A stretch of DNA of 64,000 nucleotides, from contig NC_063050.1 in NCBI RefSeq assembly GCF_018812025.1, positions 5,216,547 through 5,280,546 on the forward strand. The letters run 5' to 3'. How positions within the stretch are numbered: position 1 is the stretch's first letter; the number at the start of each line of letters is the position of its first letter. Of the stretch, positions 22,249-31,804 are shown piece by piece. Position numbers and translations under genes: made by a program. The stretch comes from Megalobrama amblycephala. Its lineage: Eukaryota; Chordata; Actinopteri; Cypriniformes; Xenocyprididae. The notes beneath the pieces are model-generated. The model did no database searches. It worked only from the letters and a program-made list of their open reading frames with translations, and had not been told where the DNA came from.

Positions 22249-25200
22249 CAGAATCAGAATCAGAATCAGAAAGAGCTTTATTGCCAGGTATGTTGTTTAC
22301 ACATACTAGGAATTTGTTTTAGTGACAGAAGCTCCACAGTGCAACAGAGTAACAGCGACAAGACAAGACACATAATAAAAAGAATAAAATAATAATATAC
22401 AAATTTACAAGATAGACAAAGTGCAAAAAAAGCAAAAGACAATATATATTATAGACAATTGTATGTACAATTATGTGTGCAAATTGAGATATAAATAAGT
22501 GTTTTAAGTAAATAATATGTAATAGTGTTGTGTGTTCCGTGTTTGTCAAGTGTTCATGAGATGGATTGCTTGAGGGAAGAAACTGTTCCTGTGTCTGGTC
22601 GTTCTGGTGCTCAGGGCTCTGTAGCGTCGACCGGATGGCAACAGTTCAAAGAGGGAGTGTGCTGGATGTGAGGGGTCTAGAGTGATCTTCTTTGCCCTTT
22701 TTCTCACTCTGGATAAGTACAGTTCTTGGAGAGTGGGGAGGGTTGTGCCAATGATTCGCTCAGCAGACCGGACTACCCTCTGTAGTCTTCTGAGGTCAGA
22801 TTTGGTAGCTGAGCTGAACCAGACGGTAATTGAAGTGCAGAGGATGGATTCAATGATGGCAGAGTAGAACTGTTTCAGCAGCTCCTGTGGTAGGTTGAAC
22901 TTCCTCAGCTGGCGAAGGAAGTACAACCTCTGCTGGGCCTTTTTCACAATGGACTCGATGTGGTTGTCCCACTTCAGGTCCTGGGAGATGGTGGTGCCCA
23001 GGAACCTGAATGACTCCACTGCAGTCACAGTGCTGTTCATGATGGTGAGTGGGGGGAGAGCAGGTGGGTTTTTCCTGAAGTCCACGATCATCTCCACTGT
23101 CTTGAGCGTGTTGAGCTCCAGGTTGTTAAGACTGCACCAGACAGCCAGCTGTTCAACCTCCAGTCTGTAAGCAGACTCGTCACCGTCCTGGATGAGGCCG
23201 ATCAGTGTGGTGTCATCCGCAAACTTCAGGAGCTTGACAGAGGGGTCTTTAGAGGTGCAGTCGTTGGTGTAGAGGGAGAAGAGCAGTGGGGAGAGCACAC
23301 AGCCCTGAGGGGCGCCGGTGCTGATGGTGAGGGTGCTGGATGAGAATTTCCCCAGCCTCACTAGCTGCTGCCTGTCTGTCAGGAAGCTGGTAATCCACTG
23401 ACAGACAGAGGTGGGCACGGAGAGCTGAGTTAGTTTAGGCTGGAGGAGTGATGGGACAATGGTGTTAAAAGCAGAGCTGAAGTCCACAAACAGGATCCTC
23501 ACATAAGACCCTGGTCTGTCCAGATGCTGGAGAACATAATGCAGTCCCATATTGACTGCATCATCCACAGACCTGTTTGCTCGGTAAGCAAACTGCAGGG
23601 GGTCCAGTAAGGGTCCAGTGATGTCCTTCAGAAAAGCCAGAACCAGTCTTTCAAATGACTTCATGGCCACAGACGTTAGAGCCACAGGTCTGTAGTCATT
23701 TAGTCCAGTAATTTTGGGTTTCTTTGGGACAGGGATGATGGTGGAGCGTTTGAAGCATGAGGGGACTTCGCACAGCTCCAGTGATCTGTTGAAGATCTGT
23801 GTGAAGATGGGGGCCAGCTGGTCAGCGCAGGTTTTCAGACAGGCTGGTGAAACGCTGTCTGGGCCTGGTGCCTTTCTTCTCTTGTTCTTTCTGAAGACCT
23901 GGCGCACGTCATCTTCACTGAACTGAATTGCAGGTGTGGGGGAGAGTGGGGTTGATGGAGGTGTGAATGGTGATTTTTCAAACCTGCAATAAAACCCATT
24001 CAGATCGTCTGCCAGTCGTTGATTCTCCACAGAGCTGGGGGATGGTGTCTTGTAGTTGGTAATGTCTTTCAGACCTTTCCACACTGAAGCTGTGTCATTA
24101 GAAGAGAACTGATTCCGAAGTTTATCAGAATAATTCCTCTTTGCCACTCTGATCTCCTTTTCCAGTGTGTATTTGGCCTGTTTGTACAAGACTCTGTCCC
24201 CTTTTCTGCGAGCATCTTCTTTGGCCTGACGGAGCTGGCTGAGTTTTGCAGTGAACCAGGGTTTGTCATTGTTGTAAGATAAATGAGTCTTTGTAGGAAT
24301 GCACAGATCCTCACAGAAACTGATATATGATGTAACAGTCTCTGTGAGCTCGTCCAGATCGGTGGCAGCAACTTCAAAAACACTCCAATCAGTCCATTCG
24401 AAACAGGCTTGTAAAGCCCGCTCTGTTTCGGTGGTCCATCTCTTTACAGTCTTTGCTACAGGTTTAGCTGATTTCAGTTTCTGCCTGTAGGTTGGTATGA
24501 GATGAACTAAACAGTGATCAGAGAGCCCCAAAGCTGCCCGTGGGACAGAGTGATATGCATCCTTTATTGCTGTGTAACAATGGTCGAGTATATTACTGTC
24601 TCTGGTGGGACAAGTAACATGCTGTCTGTATTTGGGCAGTTCACGTGAGAGAATCGCTTTATTAAAGTCCCCGAGAATGATAAGAACAGAGTCCGGGTGT
24701 TGTTGCTCGCTCTCTGTGATCATATCAGCGAGTAACTGTAAAGCCGAGCTCACGTGCGCTTGCGGAGGAATGTAGACGCTCACCAGAATGAACGAGCAAA
24801 ACTCCCGCGGCGAATAGAACGGTTTGCAGTTAATGAAGAGTGTTTCAAGATCTGGACAGCACATCTTCTTTAACACCGTTACATCTGAACACCACCTTTC
24901 GTTGATGTAAAAGCACGTCCCGCCGCCGCGCGATTTCCCCGTTGATTCAGCGTCGCGATCTGATCTAAACAGCTGAAAGCCCGGCAGACTTAACACGCTG
25001 TCCGGAATGGCGTCGTTCAGCCAGGTTTCCGTGAAGCACAGAGCAGCCGAGTTCGAGAAATCCTTATTTGTCCGGGAGAGCAGAAGGAGTTCGTCCGTTT
25101 TGTTGGGCAGAGAGCGGAGATTCGCCAGATGGATGCTAGGCAGCGGCGTTCTTAATCCGCGCTGTCTGAGCTTCACGAGGGCGCCGGCGCGCTTTCCCCG

Positions 25201-25467
25201 TCTGCGCGTCCTGAAGCGTCTAAACAGCGCTGCCGCTCCGCCGACTACAACATTCAACAAAACGTCTGAATAATCGAAATCCGGTAAAAGATTTTGTGGT
25301 GTGAACTGCCAAATGTTCAGCAGTTCATCCCTGGTAAAACTGATGGTGTTTGAAAAACAGAAAACAGGAAAAACTAACAAAAACAGAACAAACACTGAAG
25401 AGCTAAGCACTGTGGCTGCCATGCGCGGCGCCATCTTGATCTTGATAGGCGCCATCTTGATCTTGAT
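22249..25467 (-). mobile_element. Rex1/CR1-like LINE, apparently complete
   Basis: The 3' end on the minus strand is CTTTCTGATTCTGATTCTGA, a simple-repeat tail. The probable target duplication is AGGT (22,245-22,248 and 25,468-25,471). Arm A lacks the element at about 12,490. The 5' end has a tandemly doubled segment (CATCTTGATCTTGATAGG twice at 25,430-25,470). It encodes one uninterrupted ORF. Clade assignment rests on overall motif style and tail and is less certain than the LINE call. Confidence 0.85.
22546..25455 (-). CDS. Rex1/CR1-like LINE ORF: endonuclease-reverse transcriptase, 969 codons, intact
   Basis: This protein nicks target DNA and reverse-transcribes the element RNA. A hydrophobic stretch follows MAPRMAATV near the N-terminus. 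Endonuclease blocks: LANLRSLPNK (about 108), CFTETWLND, ILGDFN (about 261) and GLSDHCLVHL (about 313). RT blocks: NDYRPVALTSV, FAYRANRSVDDAV, FVDFSSAFNT (motif A, about 656), GAPQGCVLSPLLFSL (motif B) and KFADDTTL (motif C, about 744). No stop or frameshift is seen. Two ATGs occur at the start (MAPIKIK and MAPRMAA); the upstream one lies in the doubled 5' segment, so the second may be the ancestral start. No separate ORF1 is visible, as in other Rex1/CR1-group copies. It could be mobilisation-competent in sequence. Confidence 0.85.
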   Translation of the reverse strand: MAPIKIKMAPRMAATVLSSSVFVLFLLVFPVFCFSNTISFTRDELLNIWQFTPQNLLPDFDYSDVLLNVVVGGAAALFRRFRTRRRGKRAGALVKLRQRGLRTPLPSIHLANLRSLPNKTDELLLLSRTNKDFSNSAALCFTETWLNDAIPDSVLSLPGFQLFRSDRDAESTGKSRGGGTCFYINERWCSDVTVLKKMCCPDLETLFINCKPFYSPREFCSFILVSVYIPPQAHVSSALQLLADMITESEQQHPDSVLIILGDFNKAILSRELPKYRQHVTCPTRDSNILDHCYTAIKDAYHSVPRAALGLSDHCLVHLIPTYRQKLKSAKPVAKTVKRWTTETERALQACFEWTDWSVFEVAATDLDELTETVTSYISFCEDLCIPTKTHLSYNNDKPWFTAKLSQLRQAKEDARRKGDRVLYKQAKYTLEKEIRVAKRNYSDKLRNQFSSNDTASVWKGLKDITNYKTPSPSSVENQRLADDLNGFYCRFEKSPFTPPSTPLSPTPAIQFSEDDVRQVFRKNKRRKAPGPDSVSPACLKTCADQLAPIFTQIFNRSLELCEVPSCFKRSTIIPVPKKPKITGLNDYRPVALTSVAMKSFERLVLAFLKDITGPLLDPLQFAYRANRSVDDAVNMGLHYVLQHLDRPGSYVRILFVDFSSAFNTIVPSLLQPKLTQLSVPTSVCQWITSFLTDRQQLVRLGKFSSSTLTISTGAPQGCVLSPLLFSLYTNDCTSKDPSVKLLKFADDTTLIGLIQDGDESAYRLEVEQLAVWCSLNNLELNTLKTVEMIVDFRKNPPALPPLTIMNSTVTAVESFRFLGTTISQDLKWDNHIESIVKKAQQRLYFLRQLRKFNLPQELLKQFYSAIIESILCTSITVWFSSATKSDLRRLQRVVRSAERIIGTTLPTLQELYLSRVRKRAKKITLDPSHPAHSLFELLPSGRRYRALSTRTTRHRNSFFPQAIHLMNT

Positions 25468-25861
25468 AGGTTAGATGAATCTTTGAGATTTATGCTCAAT
25501 CTGAAGTAATAATCGTTTCTTTTCTTATATTGATTGAATTTTTTGCTGGTTAATTTATGTACAGTTATTTTCCTAATGTGATGTATCTCATCTAATTTGT
25601 AGAAGGACTCCACATTCTGTGGGATTTATCCTTCTGTTCATATGCCTGTTTTGACCCGTGTCAGAAAGATGACTTTGAAGTGGGTTTAGAGGCTATGAAC
25701 TATGTTCAACTGTTGTGGATCCTTGGACCGGATTATGCCACATATGGGAATTTAAAGACTTTCTAGTTTGCTTGGAATGGTATTGACACTAAGGAGTACA
25801 GTTTGCTCTGGGGAACTTTTGGATTCTTGGACGTTGATCACTGCACTGCTGTGAATGAACA

Positions 25862-25890
25862 TTCATCATCATCATCATCATCATCATCAT
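25862..25890. repeat. CAT/ATC trinucleotide microsatellite
   Basis: A run of CATCAT units in arm B. Arm A has only a short equivalent at about 11,988-12,003. Confidence 0.9.
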
Positions 25891-26705
25891 TACCACATAA
25901 AAGCAGATAAGATTTTCATTTCTATGCTACTGGTTATTGATTGGGGAAAATGTATGTTTTCTTTGTATTTATGAAAGTGTTTGACAGATAAAAAGATGTA
26001 AAAAAAGATGTATTTATTTTTGGGTTTATAGATCATAGTTTTTTGTCAATGCTTGTAATATATGAAACTATCTTGCCTCATTGATCTTGCCTCATTGATT
26101 TTGAACGAGAAGCATTTATTTATTTTTGGGTTTATAGATCATAGTTTTTTTTCAATGCTTGTAATATATGAAACTATCTTGCCTCATTGATTTTCTGTTG
26201 TGCACTAAACAAAATCCAGTTAGTGGTTCCCTCCTTATAAAACAGACTTATAACTAATGCTTTTGGGAGATCAAAGTAATGGTTATAATATAGGGGAATA
26301 TATTTTTTCTTTCCATAAGGGGAGGCAAGATGCACGGTTTGAATGGAGAATCATATTTTTGATATAAGAAAGTGACACTGGGTCATACTGACAAAAGCAC
26401 AGCCCAGTTACATCTATAAAACCTTTGAAACCAAGGTAAAAAAAAAAAAAAAAAAAAAAAGCTAGCTCTTATCCCATTATCTTTCCCAACAAAAAACTTC
26501 AGAAATAAATCATGTTTTCTGTAAAGGAGTCAAGCTAAGCTTGTCTGTGATAAGAAAACCTTACACAATGTTCATTTACATATAGGGTTGTGTTTATAGG
26601 GAAAGTTTATGAGCAGTTGAACTGAATTCCTCATTTACGTTTCCTGAGGTCTGTTGAGGAGATAAACAAATCCACATCAACACATAATGCCTTTCATTGC
26701 TGGAG

Positions 26706-26721
26706 TTTATTAAAGTTTATT
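26706..26721 (-). promoter_or_regulatory. Poly(A) signals of gene 3
   Basis: Two TTTATT hexamers (AATAAA on the minus strand) lie about 220 bases beyond the stop codon, matching those of gene 1. Confidence 0.75.
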
Positions 26722-26938
26722 GTTGATTTGTTTCAGTTGTAGATTTAAAAAAAAAGTGACCCAAAACAAAGAAGAAGAAATTAATTAATGAGATTACACA
26801 AAACAACAGCCATATATCCTGTTACAATATATACCATGATTTACTAAGTTACACAGTTAACAGAAGAAGAGAAACCCAAAACCTTAATTTGATTGTTTTA
26901 TTTGTTTCTGAGAAACACTGTAATGTTTCTTCAAAGGT

Positions 26939-27996
26939 CTAAGACACACGTTTGATCTTCATGCTGATGAATTTCATACCGACAGCAAAATTGTTCTTCC
27001 AGTGGTACCAAGCATCTGCAATGGCGTGATGTGTGTTGTCTTCTCCCCATAAATACACACCGTTGGGGTTTGCATGGTGACATCCTGATGCATACCAAAA
27101 TGCCCCGAGAAACATTTTGGCACAGTTCTTCTCATGGAGGTCTTGGTCTTTGTCAAAGGTGGTGAACTTCTGTCCATTGTGGTAGGACAAAGAGTCACCT
27201 GCAGAGAAGAAGAGCATCATTGAGGAGATCAGGTGCACATTTACTGAAGTGTGATTTTAATGTGAATGAAAGTGTCCTATACCTGCTCCTCCATCAGTGA
27301 ATCCTGAAACAAGCAGTTTATACCCGTCAGTTTCACAACCCACAGAGAAGGACGAGTACTGAGCAAAACCTTTCCTTCCAGTGAAGTCCTCCAGATCCAC
27401 TCTCAGCATGTACTTTCTGTTACGTGACAGCTGGTACATGTTCTCCAGCCCTGTTCACACACACATGAAGAACATATTCAACCAAACACATGATTATCCA
27501 CACAAACGGACACTCACTGTGAGATCTTACCCAGCCAGTATTCGCTCTCCACATTCCCGAATCCTCTCTTGTACTGATACCACGGCCGATAGAAATTTAC
27601 ACTGCCGTCCATTCTCCTCTGAAACACCTGTGATGGGTTTATATAGAAGATATGATTCATAATGTATGTTCTGATGTGTGTTTAATGATCTACAGTCACA
27701 TTCGTACCGTCCATCCTCCTTTATCTTCATCTTTCCCAGTTGAGATCATGTCACAGTAAACCCAGACAGGAGCGCCACCAGTTGGATAGATGGAGTAAAT
27801 CCCACTGACTGTTTGCCCTGCTTTATAAAGGTCAGAACAGTCGACCGGCGTGTTTTCATCAGTACTGCATCCGCTCACCAGAACAACCGACAGAAGAACC
27901 GCTAGAAACACCATCAACTACACAATACAGAGAGAAAGAGATGAACATCACACTGAAAACCATCTCTAGAAATGTTGTTGATGAACTTACTGCCAT
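26939..27996 (-). CDS. Gene 3: microfibril-associated glycoprotein 4-like, intact, 246 aa
   Basis: Arm-B counterpart of gene 1. Coding exons on the minus strand: 27,996-27,991 (ATG GCA), 27,917-27,708, 27,627-27,531, 27,450-27,283 and 27,198-26,939. The total is 741 nt and the frame is kept; all donors are GT. The protein has a signal peptide, the FReD start [53 protein letters not shown] and [11 protein letters not shown]. By eye there are about 11 amino-acid differences from gene 1 in exons 3-5 (159 residues), but about 23 plus one inserted codon in exon 6 (85 residues). It is presumably secreted, with the same family role as gene 1. The non-coding exon 1 ends at 28,137, with a TATA element at about 28,167-28,178. 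Confidence 0.9.
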
Positions 27997-28166
27997 CTTC
28001 TCAGTCTCTCCTCAGTAGATCACAGCAGGGATCTGTTTTATCTAGACAAAAATAACAAAAAAACAAAAAAATTCTTAAAGTTGTATAAATGTCTGAATGT
28101 TTTCTGAGGTAAGTGACGAGTAAAACAGTGACTCACCGTTTGTGTTGTTGAGTCTGACAGACACTC

Positions 28167-28178
28167 TTTATATATCTG
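28167..28178 (-). promoter_or_regulatory. TATA box region of gene 3
   Basis: CTTTATATATCT on the + strand is the inverted counterpart of the gene 1 TATA box, about 30 bases upstream of exon 1. Confidence 0.65.
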
Positions 28179-29086
28179 TCAGATTTTCATGCTCCTCCTC
28201 TGTGTCACAGAAGAAATTTACTTAATGAACACCCACATTTTGGATGCAAATAAAAAAGGCATTTGTCATCCTCAATGCAAATATATATGCAGTGTATTGT
28301 ATTTTATCTATTGAGTAAATCTTACTGAATCTGGGTGATTTAGTTTAGAGCTACAATTTGTAGTTTCGATTAAATCCATCATGTTTATTATTTTGAATGT
28401 AAATGTAAATGTGGTCTCTCTCATAATGTGCCTTAGATTTCATGAATTTTCCATGTGTTATTTGTTGTTTTTTCAGTGCCTTCAGTGCTTGGCCCCAAAT
28501 TCTTCTTCTTCTTCCTTTTCTTTAATGGAAGTCTGGCAGAACTGTTTGGTCAAAAATTGTGAAAACTGGCACATAGAAAGAGGAGAGTCTGAGCATTGAT
28601 CAGAGCACATTTTTCCTCTGATTCCAGCACTCATTCTAAGTCAGATGCATACCACGTTTACAATTTCCAGCAGATAAAATATTCCACCATTTTCAATTTG
28701 AATTTAATGTTTTTTCCTCTTGTCTTCTCCTACAAATTCTGACCAATCTTCAACAAACTCCTGCCTGCTCCAGCAAAATTCTGTCCCACTCCCCAAAACT
28801 GTTAACATCTCCCATTCCCATCAGAATGGTGTCCCATCCCTGCCGACAGGTCAAATTATACATGGGTTATTTTCAGTACGTCCATGAAATTTCCATGAAA
28901 TAGTTTCAAGTTAGGCCGCCTAGCAACAACCTTCATCCCAGCATAAACGTTCCTGATAAATTATTTGTTATTTTTCTGTTTTAAATTCTGATCTAGTGTA
29001 ATGCACTTTGGATCAACTACAGTTGTGTTAAATTTGTGCTACATAAATAAAATTTGACTTGACTATATTCACAAACCACTGTTGAT

Positions 29087-29406
29087 TTTAAAGCTGCTGT
29101 CCGTAACTTTTTTTGTGTTCAAAATTTTCAAAAAATATATAATAAGAATGTACAACATGAATCAATTTTCCAAACCATGTTTTTGTCTTACCCTGAATCA
29201 TTCTGGTACACTTATAATAAGTGTTTATATTCAGACTATTTTAGACCGGTCTGGTAGGAACCGCTGCGGAGTAGCACAGTAACTGCATGACACGTCTTAG
29301 ACATACACAGAGAGAAGGAGCTCCGGCTACAATGTTCTTCTGCAAGACATATGCAGTTCTGTTTATTCACCACTAGAGCGCCAAAAGTTACAGACTGCAG
29401 CTTTAA
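29087..29406. mobile_element. 320-bp MITE with terminal inverted repeats
   Basis: The left end TTAAAGCTGCTGTCCGTAAC and the reverse complement of the right end, TTAAAGCTGCAGTCTGTAAC, match over about 20 bases. No coding capacity. The TTAA-like ends could reflect a TTAA or TA target, which cannot be decided here. Confidence 0.65.
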
Positions 29407-30224
29407 CAGAAAAGCAAGCATTGGCTACTGCATGTGTGATTTGGCTTGTGAGAAAGCCTGCAAAAGAGGGCTCCTTTTATAATCACTAAAAATCTGTCAC
29501 TCATTTTAGTTAAATGTGATCTTACAAAAACTCAGGAGTTTAGATATGCACATAAAAACATTATGAACTGTTCTGGGCAGTGAGTGGATTTTAACTTAAA
29601 CACCTCTGATTGGCCATTCAAGAAATCAACAGATATGTTTGTGATTGGCTACATTGCACAATGCTGCAAAAACACATTGTAAATAGAAACCTTTGATGCT
29701 CTCCAGAGCGCAAACACAGATACACACTGGACCGTTTGCCAAATCTTTTTCACCAGTATGCAATTAATATGGAGAAAACTGATCCTAGACCAGCCGTTAT
29801 GGGCAGCTTTTCCCTGTAAAAGCAATCAGAAGCAGCAGCAGCTCCGCTTATGCTTGCACCTGTAAACCATTTTTATTTTATATTTTAATTGTGCTTGTTG
29901 CTTTTGTGCAATAGATGAATAACAATTTATTTGTTTTTAGATATTACTATTTTGCAGGAGTCTCGCAAGTCGTTCTATTCTCCCACAATCCACACACACA
30001 AGTGTCTCACCTCCCGCACCAACAAATCTTGTCCCACACTGCACTCTGATGTGTCGGGTCCTACGGTAGTCCTGCGGGAGTGTACCTGAGAAGTTTGGGG
30101 CTGGCACCAACTAGTGAAAAAAACATATATAACTTTTGTTCTGACTGACCTTCCGTTAACCGAAACTTGTCACATTACATTCGTCAGGACGGTGCATTCA
30201 ATGCTTGACCCCAAATTATTTTTC

Positions 30225-30282
30225 TTCTTCTTCTTTTTCTTCTTCTTCTTCTTCTTCTTCTTATTATTATTATTATTATTCT
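30225..30282. repeat. CTT/ATT trinucleotide microsatellite
   Basis: A run of TTC units followed by TTA units. The 72-codon ORF across it is only the translated repeat. Confidence 0.9.
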
Positions 30283-31804
30283 TGAATGGAAGTCTATGGC
30301 AGCCCATAGACCTGTTTGGTCAAAAATTGTGAAAACTGGCACAAAGATAGAGGAGAGTCTGAATATCGACTGAATATTTTCTATAGTAACACATAGAAAC
30401 TACACTTTTCCTCTGACTCCGGAGCTCATGCCGAGTTGAATGCATAGCACATTTTACAGTCATATTATTGGTTTTACAGAAACAAAAGGATCTTCAACAT
30501 ATATCTGTATTTATATCTGCAACAGTTTGCCATATATAAATTAAACTTTAAAAGCTAAAAGCAATTTCTGTTACATAGTCAGTAATTCTGCAAATTCCAT
30601 TTTAAACCACTTTGCTGTTTTTGTTTCCCTCCTTCAGCACATCCTGGACAAACATGGTATCATCAAACAGACTCAGTTAAACAAAAGATTAAATCTTGTC
30701 GATTTAATATATTCTGATGTTTGATTTTGATGTTTGTTGGCTTGGAAGATCAGCTGACTGCCATGACCCAGGGTACAACACTTTGTTCCTCAGAGCTTTT
30801 CTCTTCTCAAGTTAAAGACATTTTTCTTGAGAGTTCACAGAAGATTTTACCAGAGATACGGCATTTTCAGTTCCCAGCATACCTTGCATGAAACTGGATG
30901 AAAAGAGTAAATGACTAGTAGAATTAGATACTGTAAGAAAATCAGAGACATGTTGCTGTTTAATGTTGTGTCATGAAGGGGTTTGGACAGGATCCTGTCC
31001 ATTATACCTTTAAACAGAGTATATTTGATAATAAACATGCAGAAAGGTGTGTGAGTGTTCGGTTGTCTTTTATTTATTTATTTACATCACAGATTAAGAA
31101 ACTGTTGTGACACCAGTGACATCTCAAAATAGCTATGAAAATCGTTCACACAAATACCAATTACACACCAATTACAAATTTAAATGATTCATGTTTAAAA
31201 TCCCTTTTATGTGCTGAACAGTATAGGGTCATTATGAACAGAATACATTTATATTTTATAAATGGTTTATAATACTATGAAATAATTAAGTGGCTGAAAT
31301 GTTAGTTTTTTTAAATGCTTTGGTGCCGTTTTCAGAAGCAATTTTCAAAACTCTTAGTACTAATATCACAACAGATCATCAAAAGTACACTTTTTCCTAA
31401 CATTTTAGCATTTCAGTTTTCAATTCTGTTAGTACAATACATAAAATCACAAAGTATCCTTTTCACTACACAAAATAAGTGTTTCATCTATATAAATATC
31501 TTATCTTATTCACAGTAACCGTCTTTCAAAAAGCTTATACTCTCAAACTTTTCATTTGCATCTCTTTTCGTTCAGTTTAATACATTTTGTCCCCTTGGAA
31601 TTATACACTGTAAAAAAATTGCAGCCAAATTTCGACAGTAACATGCTGTTTTCCATTTAAATCAATTTACAGCGCTCAAAGTCGACACTCCGAGGCTCAC
31701 ACCCTATACACTCATTCCCTATTCCCTACATTAGTTCACTAATATAGTCCACTTGACAGAGTGAATGAAAACACATGTGTGAATTCAGAAACTGATGAAC
31801 ACCT

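Larger units (their letters stand above)
28970..30465. mobile_element. 1.5-kb composite block present only in arm B
   Basis: Arm A is continuous across this point (about 3476-3536). The block holds an L2-type tail (TAAATAAAATTTGACTTGAC at about 29,044-29,063) and a MITE at 29,087-29,406. Unassigned sequence follows to about 30,180. A final CTT/ATT-repeat segment (30,190-30,440) resembles 28,480-28,650 in the same orientation. The order of insertion is not resolved. Confidence 0.6.
18710..31804 (-). repeat. Arm B: inverted partner of arm A
   Basis: Colinear with arm A in reverse complement (see arm A). Differences: the mfap4-like 5' fragment of A (14,174-14,540) is missing here. Two LINEs (20,128-21,932 and 22,249-25,467) and a 1.5-kb block (about 28,970-30,465) are extra. 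About 430 bases present in the copy at 63,510-63,720 are deleted near 30,610. B continues without a break into segment D at 31,805. Confidence 0.9.

Noticed and set aside
22682..24490. Plus-strand ORFs opposite the LINE
   Set aside because: Antisense shadows of the 969-codon endonuclease-RT frame.
30114..30332. ORF with long phenylalanine/leucine runs
   Set aside because: Translated CTT/ATT microsatellite.
1..31804. The inverted arms as a simple assembly duplicate of one locus
   Set aside because: Different insertions with clean target repeats on each side and many exon 6 differences argue for distinct loci. Still, only long reads can exclude haplotype mixing.
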